The translations under genes were made by a program, and so were the position numbers. The notes beneath the pieces were generated by a model that was given only the letters and a program-made list of their open reading frames with translations, did not search any database and was not told the DNA's origin. A DNA stretch of 64,000 nt, from assembly GCF_030272615.1 (NCBI RefSeq), contig NC_081410.1, forward strand, positions 115,479,140 through 115,543,139, read 5' to 3'. This DNA comes from Cryptomeria japonica. Taxonomy: Eukaryota > Streptophyta > Pinopsida > Cupressales > Cupressaceae. This document shows, in pieces, positions 23,141 through 33,210 of this stretch (position 1 is the stretch's first letter; each line of letters starts with the position of its first letter).

Positions 23141-23498
23141 TCACCACTTGCAATTGCAAGAAATCACTAGTTTTTAGGGGCCCCATGCAAACCTACATTT
23201 TTCCGTTTTTGGGCACCTAAAAAAGGATATAGACACTTCTTGAACGTCATTTTGAAGTCATGGGAAATCAGTTGGAGAAGGGAAAAGAACCAAAAAGACT
23301 TTTAGGGATTCTTATTTCCAAAAGGGAGAAGTACTATTTTGTAAAATTTGATGAATTGGGTTAGTCCCAAACTTGTAATGAAGTCACTATAATCCTTGAC
23401 GAAGAAATTCTAAAGTGTAGAATCAACATTGAGTGAGACTCTCCATCAATATTATCTTCATTTCTATATATATACATGATCAATTTTCCAGTGATTTC
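23141..23498. other. Non-coding spacer before the gag-protease element
   Basis: No feature recognised. The last five bases ATTTC (23,494-23,498) are the probable left target copy of the next element. Confidence 0.4.
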
Positions 23499-24300
23499 TG
23501 AAATATTCCGGACTCAAATAATGCTTCAAATCTGATTTGGGTTTTTTCGTTTTTTCTCATGTTTTGTTTCATCGTAATGTAATATTGCGACATGCAAACA
23601 TGCAAATTGAACAATATAGATTTTCAAGGAAATCAATCAGTGAAATATAGAGAACCTAAATAAGCTAATGAAATTCTTTTGATATAGAAATGTATTGTTG
23701 TTTACAAACACATGTTGCTATTACAAATCAGAAAATGCCTAATGTCATCAGGTAAGACATACGTAGGAATGCCTCCATGCATAAAATAACAAACCCTCTG
23801 AAAATTTGCGAGATAGATCATCGAATCTTCATGAAAACTGATCAATGATGTACAACTATGAATCTTGAGATGAATTCACCAAGTGGGCTGATCTGGGTTT
23901 CCGTCCAAATAGCCAAAACCTCTAGGGTTTCTGTCCCAAGGATTACTATACCTACAAGCTAAAGCTCTCAAGCTCTCAATGAAAAGTTTCTTTGAAAATA
24001 ACAATTCAAGAATGAATCCTCGTTTCATTTTTTCCTCCTTTTATAATGCTTTTCCTTTTTGAAAGTAATAATACTTTATTTTATTTCTTTCTTTTTTATT
24101 TTTTACTTCCCTCCATAAGTGACTATACTTTATAATTTGTCATTGACATTATCATAAAGTCACTTTATAAAATAAAGTATGACCAGCTGCTAATTAATTA
24201 AATATAAAAAATCCCAAGGACTTAAGGACTATTTAACATTCAATTAATTAATTAATTTATTCCCGTCTTAATTCCTTGGCTCCATATTGGGGACATTACA
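23499..24300 (-). mobile_element. 3' LTR of the gag-protease element (802 bp)
   Basis: Matches 27,041-27,740 and 33,743-33,834 closely, e.g. CATGTTTTGTTTCATC and AATTTATCATTGACATTATC-like text. On the minus strand it starts TGTAATGTCCCC, and it ends in CA. The internal side has a purine-rich GGGGTTGGAAGACT just before it. Confidence 0.85.
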
Positions 24301-24361
24301 AGTCTTCCAACCCCGAGATTGCTTGCTCCCAAGCAATCACCACAATCAAATTTGATTAGGA

Positions 24362-25837
24362 TCAAGTACACCATTCAATACCTGGATCCCAAAGAAGTCT
24401 TGGTGCATCTTCTTCGAATCCCCATAGCTCTAAACTGATGTAAACATGATAAGACCCAAAACTATGAAGCACATTGCCATGGTACCAATGTAGAAGCATC
24501 CCAAACCAAACCACACACCATAGCAACTTGTAAGTACTCTTGTGGGTGAAGAGTTTAGTCAACAAGACTGCAAAATCACTGTTATATGTCGGAACAATGT
24601 TCATATATGACCCCACATGAGTATCCATATACGCAGATGAATCTAGAACATCAATGTCATCAAGCATATTGACTACACCAAGGGCTGGTTCAAGGGATGA
24701 ATCCACTAAAGTTGTAAAATGATGATGTAATTCTTTTGCTACCGAGGAATTTCTTGAGTGTATACCTTTGTTAAGTCCCACTGCTAAGCATGAAGTATCT
24801 TCATATGAAGATATTATATCGCTGCTAGCGCCATGTATCAAGGCTACCATGTCAGGAGGATAAGGAGATATGTTGCTGCTGTCATAAATGGAATAATCTG
24901 ATTTATCCCCTTGCACCCAATTGGTGTTTTCATCATCAAGGTAAGTTTGCATACACTTGGCTGCCACAACTTGTGGGCTAACACTTTTGGTAGCTCTCAA
25001 CACAATTTGTTTACCTTCATGAGTAAACTCAAGCTCCATGTTGTTGAAATCTTGGATGTGTCTTTCAAGAGACTTCAACCATGGTACTCCCGAAACTATT
25101 TCGGTTCCCCCAATACCAACAACATAGAACCTATCATCAAATGTGTAATCATCTAATTGTATGCTCAACTTTAGTATTCTTCTTGTGCAACTGATTTTGG
25201 ATCCATCTGCCAACATGACACTAAATCCGGAAAAGTCCTCTACTTGTACTCCTTTCTTAACTACAAAGTCCTCATCAATGAAGTTATGTGTAGCACCGCT
25301 GTCCACCAACACAACTCCCTGTCCTTTGACGTTCCCTTTTAGCATGAGAAGAGGATCTCTAGAACCACCAAATAGGGAAGCAAAAGTACCATTAGTTTTG
25401 TCATCATGTTCACTATCCTCATTGCTGTCTACATCAGAAATCACTTCAATAAGATGTACCTTACCCTTACCAAGACACCTATGTCCTGGTTCCCAAGGTT
25501 CTTTGCAAGAAAAGCAAAGGTTCTTTCTTCTTAACCCATTTCTTGATTCTTTTTCCACCTTAGGAGATGTAACCTTGGGCTGAATAGGAGGCTTCCCATC
25601 TAATTCATCATCTAATTTCTTATTCCTGAAGTTCTTGTGTGGCTGAAAAGGAGGTGAGGTCTCTAGGTCAAGAGCTAACTTAATGGCATCATGCAAGGTA
25701 CTAGGCTTATGGGCCTTGACCAACCCCCGTAGACTGTCACTTGAATCTTCAACAAACATCATAGTCAATCGCTTCTCTGTCATATCAAGAACCATAACTG
25801 CTCTGGAACTCATTAATGTATGCTTCCACATGTCCAA
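24362..25837 (-). pseudogene. gag zinc knuckle and aspartic protease, 491-residue frame
   Basis: Early residues continue the gag (TLHDAIKLALDLE). Around residues 105-122 lies the zinc knuckle NLCFSCKEPWEPGHRC. Around residue 175 is the protease motif VVLVDSGATHNFID, followed by SVMLADGSKISC and the retropepsin C-terminal part (IVSGVPWLKSL, 'DFNNMELEF'). The remaining ~200 residues match no domain I recognise and end in GIEWCT. In chromoviruses RT would follow here; it is absent. The N-terminus is shifted relative to the upstream gag frame near 25,800. Confidence 0.8.
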
Positions 25838-26654
25838 CCTGCTTGAGTTGAGCCAAGTCTCTGTAGTAGACCTCTATGTCTTTCTTGTCAAAACGAGCAA
25901 TCAACTTGTTTACAAATTCCTCATAGGAATGTATTATTGCATGGTCCTGTGACACTAACCCATGGTGCCACCAATCATATGCTACACCCTCGAGATGCAT
26001 CATGACAAACTATATAGCCTTCTCTTCCTCCATGGGTTTCAATGATAAAAAAGTATCTAATTTATGTACCCATGACCTGGCACTTATTTTTCCACTTCCA
26101 TCAAAGGTTGGTAGAGGAATCTTATTTAATGCATCTTTATACTCCATAGGTTGAGTACCTTGCCTAATTTGTCCTCTAGGCCTTCTTTCTTGCCTCTCCA
26201 AGCGATATCTAGCCTTGACTTTCTGCTGATTCATAAACTGATTCAGATTCATTAATTGTCTTACATCAGGTGGAAGAGCTTTGTATTCATCATAGGCCAC
26301 CATAACATCATTAGTGATGTGTGTCTCCTCTTCCTCTACCTCAGGAATTGCTTCTTCTTTAGTTTGTCTTGGCAAAAATACAGGTTGAAGAGGTCGATCA
26401 AAATGTGTGATTGCTGTCCTAACAGCATTAGAGGCTGTTCTATTATGATTTCCTCGTCCAACATCACTTCTACTGTGATCACCACTTGATCTTCTCGATC
26501 TTGCATGATCCACTCTCATTTGACCCATGGCTGTAATCATATGATCTTGGAATTGTTGTAGCATTTGTTGTTGCTGTTGGGCAAATTTGGTCAAGAAATC
26601 ATTAAGCTAATTATTCAAATCCCTTGGCGGGCTTTCACCTCTTCTTTCACCCAT
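25785..26654 (-). pseudogene. gag capsid region of the gag-protease element
   Basis: Likely start MGERRGESPP (26,652-26,654). A stop follows soon after DLNN, then FLTKFAQQQQQMLQQFQ, the linker PTFDGSGKISARSWVHKL, and MMHLEGVAYDWWHHG (25,785-26,003), a classical gag core. A single stop (TAG) near 26,006 splits EEEKAI from FVMMHLEG, and a frameshift near 25,800 precedes the zinc-knuckle frame. Only about three lesions, so it is fairly young. It would assemble particles. Confidence 0.8.
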
Positions 26655-26759
26655 CTCTGCTTCAGCTGGGTTAATTTCAGCTCCTTCTTGCTATCCTGAC
26701 TTGCTTTTGGTGAAATATCTGTGTGGCCCTACCTCTTTAGGGTGCATAGAATCAATTCA

Positions 26760-27000
26760 AACTGACATGCAATACCCACTTTCATAAACTGATCAAAAGT
26801 AACATGCAACCATCTAGGCATCCACCAAACTGACATGCAATGCAAATCCACTAACCAGGACTACTTGGAAATAACATGCAATGGTAACCTTTTTCATAAA
26901 CTGCTCTTAAACTAACATGCAATCATCTGGGTATTCACCAAATTGCCATGCAATAACATCCAACACACATGCAACTAGAAAATCTGACATGCACTGCTGA
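26760..27000 (-). repeat. Leader array 3: ACATGCAA words
   Basis: CATGC begins at 26,766, 26,803, 26,834, 26,875, 26,916, 26,947, 26,968 and 26,988. Steps are 37, 31, 41, 41, 31, 21 and 20 bp, mostly multiples of ~10.4. The context is usually AACTGACATGCAA or AACTAACATGCAA. It lies between the primer-binding site and gag. Confidence 0.8.
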
Positions 27001-27027
27001 AACCCTAACAAGTTGGCAAGATCACCA

Positions 27028-27039
27028 GCTTTGGTGCCA
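27028..27039 (-). other. Primer-binding site of the gag-protease element
   Basis: Minus strand TGGCACCAAAGC, one base from the LTR end. It resembles TGGTATCAGAGC, the initiator-Met tRNA site, with three changes. Confidence 0.65.
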
Positions 27040-27040
27040 C

Positions 27041-27740
27041 TGAAATAGCCCAGACGCAGATGATTTGGGTTTTTCGTTTTTACTCATGTTTTGTTTCATC
27101 ATAATGCAATATTGCGACGTGCAAACATGCAAGATGAACAATATAGATTTTCAAGGAAATCAATCGGTGAAATATAGAGAATCTAAATAAGCCAATGGAA
27201 TTCTTTTGATATAGAAATGTATTGTTGTTTACAAACACATGCTGCTGTTACAAATCAGAAAATGCCAAATGCCATCAAGTAAGACATACCCAGGAATGCC
27301 TCCATGCATAAAATAACAACCTTTTGAAAATCTGCGAGGTAGATCATCGAATCTTCATGAAAACTGATCGATGATGTGCAACTCTGAATCTTGAGAAGAA
27401 TTCACCAAGTGGGCTGATTTGGGTTTCCATCCAAACAGCCAAAACCTCTAGGGTTTCTATCCTAAGGTTTAATGAACCTGCAAGCTAAAGCTCTCAAGCT
27501 CTTAAGCTCTCAAAGAAAAGTTTCTTTGAAAATAACAACTCAAGAATGAATCCTCATTTCACTTTTTCCTCCTTTTATAATGCTTTTCCTTTTGGAAAGT
27601 AATACTTTATTTTATTTCTTTCTTTTCCCTCCAAAAGTGACTATAATTTATAATTTATCATTGACATTATCATAAAGTTACTTTATAAAATAAAGTATGA
27701 CCAACTGCTAATTAATTAAATATAAATAATCCCAAGGACT
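27041..27740 (-). mobile_element. 5' LTR of the gag-protease element, first part
   Basis: Direct counterpart of 23,499-24,220. It is interrupted after CCCAAGGACT by a poly-T-starting insertion; the remaining LTR end is at 33,743-33,834 (TTAATTAATTAATTTAG to ATATTACA). Confidence 0.85.
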
Positions 27741-27842
27741 TTTTTTTTTTGCTCGGTAACATAGATTTTTAGCCTGGTCCAATCGCTAGGTGAGGCCACA
27801 AATTGGGGGCCTCATCCCCAAATCCATATCTGAGGTATAAAC

Positions 27843-28234
27843 TATTGACTTTCCGGCCTGTGCTTGTTCACCGTAGGCAAACATCAGATTGTTGCCTTCC
27901 CAACCATGGACGATAAGGTCTTATCGTCACCCCCAAGCACAAGTTCGCTTACTGAGAATTGCATGTATTCATTGTATATGAAAGACTACAAGACAATTGA
28001 ATATATATGAGGTAAGGCTACCTAAAAGACCTCAAGTCGGCCTTACTGATTTGATGCCAAGAATAGGGTCAGTCCTATTTAATTACAAGTTACTTATTTA
28101 GGGCCAGACCAATACCTTTATATTAAACATATAAGCTGCGCATTTTATGGAGAATTGCTAAGGCCGAAAGGCAAATTAGCAATTCCAAGACTAGGTCGGC
28201 CCTCGCTAGGGATCCGACCTAGCTACATGTCAAC
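27843..28234 (-). mobile_element. 3' LTR of the copia element
   Basis: Minus strand TGTTGACATGTAGCTAGG..., preceded by the purine tract AAGAGGGAG (28,235-28,243). Nearly identical to 32,818-33,210, so insertion was recent relative to the host LTR. Confidence 0.9.
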
Positions 28235-28415
28235 ACTCCCTCTTAGCTAGGGAGGATATTTCCAAATAAGCGAGTCACATCATGGTTGTTCCCATGAAAA
28301 CCAAATGACGTTTTACATCATGAACTGATATGCATCATGTAATCCACATCTATGATATTCATCAAGCATACGTGAATCAGAAAAATACATCATGGACTTC
28401 TTCCATGCTATCCAT

Positions 28416-28690
28416 CTTGCATTGCCCGCAGCGGATGGATCCAAAATCTTACTATGCACACCTGCAAAAAAAAAAAAGTGAGTATACATACAAAATTATA
28501 AATACACATCATGGACTTCTTCCATGATATCCATCTTGCATTGCCCGCAGAGGATGGATCCACCTTGCATTGCCCGCAGAGGGTGGAAGAGATCTCTCAA
28601 CCTTCTCCCTGAGAAGGATAACTACCATCTTGCATTGCCCGCAGAGGATGGCTCCACCTTGCATTGCCCGCAGAGGGTGGAAGATACAAC
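28416..28690 (-). repeat. Copia 3' UTR hairpin repeat (TTGCATTGCCCGCAG)
   Basis: CTTGCATTGCCCGCAG starts at 28,416, 28,535, 28,564, 28,629 and 28,658. Pairs are 29 bp apart and the pair unit is 94 bp. Each copy is flanked by CCATC/GATGG or CCACC/GGTGG arms, so each can fold into a stem with the conserved core as loop. It lies between RNase H and the 3' LTR. Confidence 0.8.
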
Positions 28691-28780
28691 TAAATGTATC
28701 ATTGGGGTTGATACTCCCTCTCAACCAAAACTGTGTTTTCCACAACACCAAGAGTATCTCTGAAATATTCAAACTTCACT

Positions 28781-29040
28781 CTAGCAAGAGGCCTGCTCAT
28801 CTGTGCTGATGTATTTCAATTGTATGGCCTTCTTTGTACCATATCTTGAATGAGTCTCCACATGCTTTGACCCATCATGAAACACTGGATTGACAGACAT
28901 CTTCATACAACTCTGATTGTCACAATGAATGACTGTGGGTTCCCAAGGTTGTCCAAACAAATCAGCTAGAAGTTTATGAAGCCACACTGCTTCTCTAGTG
29001 GCAACACTTGCTGCAATATACTCAACTTCAATTTTGATTA
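28781..29040 (-). pseudogene. Copia RNase H, C-terminal fragment
   Basis: Minus strand VEYIAASVATREAVWLHKL, then TVIHCDNQSCMK, NPVFHDGSKHVE and YISTDEQ: the end of copia RNase H, with the DNQSC segment of the last acidic residue. It starts abruptly at 29,040 where an LTR-like block begins, and the usual REMVQKK segment is shifted. Function lost. Confidence 0.8.
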
Positions 29041-29795
29041 TGTATTCAATTCTGAATTGCAACAATACAATGCTTAGCTCAAATCATGTGACTCAGATCT
29101 GCACACATGAATGAATCAGATCTGCCCCTTTTAATACACCAGGTCTGCACTTCTATATTCACCAGGTCTGCTCTTTCATTACAACTGAATTTGCACTTTC
29201 AAGTTTGCTTCAGGTCTGCAAGTATGAGTCTCTCAGGTCTGCACTTTAATGCACCATCTAACAGCAATAAGGAGCACCACAATTCGCTATATCTTCCTTG
29301 GATAAATTCACCAAGTTTACTGATTATTTTTGCACACCAAGAGGTAGAGGAATTTCGCTAAGAGCATGAATGAATGATTGTGTTTAAACTTGCCAAATAG
29401 CCTTTATTTATATGGTGCATATACCCTTTTAAGTCGGCTTATTTAAATATATATTTTGGCACCAATTTGATTTGTGTGTGGCGTGTTCATTATAGGGCTG
29501 GCCCTATTTAGGAACACGCCATCTTCTTTGGCGTGAAGGGTCCAGCACTACACGTTACCCTTTGGCAAAAGGGCCTAGCCCTTTAGGGATTCGGATGTTG
29601 CCTTAGCCAATCCGAATCCCCCTTTTTGTCTTAGCCTAATTACAAACAACTAGGAACACGCCATCTTCTTTGGTGTGAAGGGTCCAGCACTACACGTTAC
29701 CCTTTGGCAAAAGGGCCTAGCCCTTTAGGGATTCGGATGTTGCCTTAGCCAATCCGAATCCCCCTTTTTTTCTTAGCCTAATTACAAACAACACT
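29041..29795 (-). mobile_element. Second copia-like LTR block with purine tract, inside the copia pol
   Basis: Minus strand starts TGTTGTTTGTAATTAGG next to AAGAGGGAG (29,796-29,804), the same purine tract as the outer element, and ends ...GAATACA. It carries a 142-bp tandem duplication (29,511-29,652 and 29,653-29,794), a strong hairpin at 29,480-29,520 and a 23-bp CAGGTCTGC repeat at 29,095-29,245. No partner LTR was found, so it is a truncated nested element or a product of recombination. Confidence 0.6.
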
Positions 29796-29839
29796 CCCTC
29801 TTAACTAGGGAAGAAAAATAATACATAATCAGAACCTTT

Positions 29840-30055
29840 AGAGTTCCATCTAGCACACAAGCATAGAATGGATCTAGCACAACAAGCATAGAATTACATC
29901 TTCCACCTAGCACATAAGCATAGGATGGTTCTAGCACACAAGCATAGAAAGTGTGATACACAAGCGGGTCTTTACATAATTAGAATTTTCCATCTAGCAC
30001 ACAAGCATAGAATGGAACCTTCCATTCTTGCACACAAGCGAAGAATGGACATTGG
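29840..30055 (-). repeat. Second 3' UTR repeat: CTAGCACACAAGCATAG
   Basis: CTAGCAC-type cores at 29,850, 29,874, 29,907, 29,931 and 29,994, and CTTGCAC at 30,027; steps 24 and 33 recur. Many copies sit between CCAT..CT and AG.ATGG arms; the last (CCATTCT ... AGAATGG) is a perfect 7-bp stem. It occupies the same place (before purine tract and LTR) as the repeat at 28,416-28,690. Confidence 0.7.
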
Positions 30056-30260
30056 TTGAGAGCACTCACTGCATAACAGGTGTCAGGTCTAGTGTTAACT
30101 AGATACATCAAGGATCCAATCAATTGTTTGTACTCAAGTGGATCTGCAAAATCAGAGTTAGCCACAAACATACTCAACCTTTCAAGTTAGTTTCCATAGG
30201 AGTAGACATAGGTTTGCAATCCATCATTCTAAATCTTTTCAAAACATTAATTGATTTAGT
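30056..30260 (-). pseudogene. Copia reverse transcriptase, C-terminal fragment
   Basis: Minus strand SINVLKRFRMMDCKPMSTPM, then YKQLIGSLMYLVNTRPDTCY and AVSALNQ: the conserved C-terminal RT part of Ty1/copia. Contains at least one stop (after TNLKG). About 95 residues that should join it to RNase H are missing; the repeat and LTR-like block stand there instead. Confidence 0.8.
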
Positions 30261-31375
30261 TAGATCTTTGTCATACTTCTAATCCTAGAAGGAAATGCAT
30301 TAGACCAAAAAAAAAATAAAAAAAATCCTAAGCTTACCGAATATTGTCAATTCTTCCATCTAGTATTTACTGAGGATTGCAGGGAACGTAGGACTCCCTC
30401 TTAATCCTTGATATGAGATACATAATATAAGAATCCTATTAGGGAAAACAATCATAGGATTTTCATAAATCAGAAGAATGCTAAATTTCCTTTTCCTTTA
30501 CTTTTACTTTCTACGAAGGGAACCATAACATAATGACATAGCGTCAGTCATCTCTTTAAGTAAGGAAATGAGCTGAAAACTTGTATAGGCTCTCATGCCT
30601 ATTCCAAGCTCCCTCTGAATCATAATAGTTTAAGACTTATTGACATCAATATTAGAATCAAACATGATTAATAATAGCATGAACATGATACAAGCATATA
30701 TAAAACTTATCTCTTTTACTCACATCCTTAAGTTGTTTCATGAATCTCTGGTGGCTGAGTGGCCTTTGGCTCTTGCCATCTACCTTCAGCCTAGTGACGA
30801 TGCTCAGAATGTTGGCATAACAACCAAAGTTGTTGATGGTCAAACAATGTGCATGACGGTGAACTTTCTGAATAGCCTACACCCCTTGACCCTGAGAATT
30901 ACCTCATGACGTGAAGCTGAAATATCAATACTGAAATCATACATGATTTAATGACAACAAAATTTATTCAACCATATGAATACTTATCTCTTTCTAGGTT
31001 GGTCTTCTACCAACATTCTGGCTTAGTATCGAAGCTTCCAGCCATATTGAAGTATCTAGCGAAGATGGCTGTGTAGCCTTCGGTACTCGCCATTGCTCAT
31101 CGTCTATCTCCATCTTGGTGGCGTCAACATGCCAAGCCACCAAACGCTTTCACTGAATCGACAAACGATCAAGAATGTCAACCACTCACTATGATCATAT
31201 TCTGCGATTGCCAATTTCTTATATTGCGACCCATTCAAGTGCGAATACAACGAACTCCTTTCGGGGCTCTTGCGCATATAAACACCGTGAATATGGCTCT
31301 CGGCGAGCACTGTGGCAGCGACCATCCTTCCAATTCTGAATGACTATGACGAGGCAAATACTGCGGACATACCCC
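30261..31375 (-). other. Degenerate copia internal region
   Basis: No gag, protease or integrase motif is recognisable in any frame. Probably deleted or decayed pol plus unrelated sequence. Confidence 0.4.
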
Positions 31376-31379
31376 TGTG

Positions 31380-32760
31380 ATCATACACGGACACACCCTA
31401 CGATCAATGAGATCACTGTGAGTAACCTGCGATCACCACCTTCTGCGATCTCCGTGTATCAAGATGAGTCTCCATACGCCCCTCGATGCACTGTGATTAT
31501 TGATATCACCTTACAGTAGATGCGGCCTCCATGTGTGAATACACCTGCTATGATCACAACTGCAACCTTGATGCCTCCACGACTCCTTGCAAACACGATA
31601 ACTCCATCACGACCCGAATTTGGTTCGAGCTTCCACCTTGTCGCGATTAAATGATCAGCTCGGTGATAAAAAATGCGAATATTCCCATGGTGATCACGGT
31701 GCGAATTATAAACATGTGCGTGGACACCTCCCTGCTGCGCTACTATAACCATCCATGGCTCACACTGTGAACATGCTGCGGATGCAAATGTGAATACACC
31801 GTGAACATCACTAATACGGTCATTGCAATGATCCCGCGATGATTTGGATACACCCCAATGTCCATTGCGAATACTCTGTGAATACTCTGCGACCAATGAA
31901 CACGGGGCTGCGAAGCCATGACCACCATGTGGATAATGCAAAATGCAATCCTCCCCGAACACAGCGACTGTGAGTACCTTGCGACTGTGATCACTAAACT
32001 CGAAATGCGATTTACCGTGAACACACTGTGGATGCATATGCAAATACAATACGGATCATGCGAGTCATGTTGATCATGCAAGCGCCACGAACAACCCTGT
32101 GATTAACGCCTTTAAGTACACATGATTCTACGGACATGGTGATTACTTCCGTGAATGCTCACGAATACTACCGCGAATCATTGTGATCGTGGTGCAACTA
32201 CGATGGACTGATCACTCCCTGCAACCACAGATTGTTAGTGTAGTAGCGGAGACAATGCAGTTAGCAGAGTGGGCATTGGGAGGGCGGTCATGGACCGCTC
32301 CATCGATCTACATCTCTCCAATAATGGGAGGGGAACCTCGTATTTTCCCTGGTGGAGAGAGCAAGTGGCAGTGGAAGAAAATGCAAGAAAAGAAAAGCAA
32401 GCAAATTCTCAAAGCGAGGTTCCTCCAAGAGCGTCAGCTCTATGAGATGCGGAAGCGCGCGAAGCTCAAAGTCGCAGATCTTGAGAAGCCATGGGAAATC
32501 AGTCGAACTACTCAAGCTCCCACACTTTTCGCTGTTGCAACGGACAATACTGTGATACACCCGCACACGAACTCAGCCTCTGCGATTGTCTTCGAATACA
32601 GTCCACCATCATTAGCGATCAGGCAAACACGAATAACACGAATACGAAGGCTGCGACTTCACCACCTCGATGCGAATGCTCCTTGCGATCACAACGACTA
32701 CCCTTGACTATACGGTGATTGCCAAGCGAACATTGAGATTGTCACACTGCGACTGCAACT
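31380..32760 (-). repeat. Leader array 4: GCGAATAC/GTGATCAC words at ~11-bp pitch
   Basis: Dense words TGCGAATAC, TGTGAATAC, TGCGATCAC and GCGAC. In the well-read stretch the GA of each word falls at 31,769, 31,781, 31,792, 31,803, 31,826, 31,838, 31,869, 31,880, 31,891, 31,912, 31,932, 31,946, 31,957, 32,009, 32,019, 32,031 and 32,054; steps cluster near 11 and 22. CpG-rich, so GC is higher than its surroundings. It lies between the PBS and where gag should be. The frames seen here on either strand are not supported. Confidence 0.75.
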
Positions 32761-32805
32761 CGCTCAGGCCGCATCCGACTAAATCTGCAATTTAGGAAAG
32801 CCATA

Positions 32806-32817
32806 GCTCTGATACCA
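32806..32817 (-). other. Primer-binding site (initiator Met tRNA) of the copia element
   Basis: Minus strand TGGTATCAGAGC directly after the LTR end GTCAACA; the standard plant copia site. Confidence 0.9.
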
Positions 32818-33210
32818 TGTTGACTTTCCGGGCTGTGCTTGTTCACCACAGGCAAACATCAGATTGTTGCCTTCCCAACCATAGACGATAAGGTCTTATC
32901 GTCACCCCCAAGCACAAGTTCGCTTACTGGGAATTGCATGTATTCATTGTATATGAAAGACTACAAGACAATTGAATATATATGAGGTAAGGCTACCTAA
33001 AAGACCTCAAGTTGGCCTTACTGATTTGATGCCAAGAATAGGGTCAGTCCTATTTAATTACAAGTTACTTATTTAGGGCCAGACCAATACCTTTATATTA
33101 AACATATAAGCTGCGCATTTTATGGAGAATTGCCAAGGCCGAAAGGCCAATTAGCAATTCCAAGACTAGGTCGGCCCTTGCTAGGGATCCGACCTAGCTA
33201 CATGTCAACA
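32818..33210 (-). mobile_element. 5' LTR of the copia element
   Basis: TGTTGACTTTCC ... ATGTCAACA on the plus strand with 7-bp inverted tips TGTTGAC/GTCAACA. TSD TAAAC follows. Confidence 0.9.

Larger units (their letters stand above)
27843..33210 (-). mobile_element. Copia-type LTR retrotransposon, 5,368 bp, TSD TAAAC
   Basis: LTRs 27,843-28,234 and 32,818-33,210 (392 and 393 bp) are nearly identical. Target copies TAAAC flank both sides (27,838-27,842 and 33,211-33,215). The left LTR end reads TATTGAC instead of TGTTGAC. PBS TGGTATCAGAGC lies next to the right LTR and the purine tract next to the left LTR, so orientation is minus. The internal 4.6 kb keeps only fragments of RT and RNase H; the rest is leader repeat and 3' UTR repeat. 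Confidence 0.9.

Noticed and set aside
24911-25952. Plus-strand frames opposite the gag-protease element
   Set aside because: Shadows of the well-supported minus-strand zinc knuckle and protease frame.
28416-28690. CRISPR-like array
   Set aside because: Only five copies at irregular 29/65/119-bp steps, no cas genes, plant copia 3' UTR context.
31459-32049. 196-residue minus-strand frame in the copia leader
   Set aside because: Made of the GCGAATAC word field; composition-driven, His/Val-rich, no domain.
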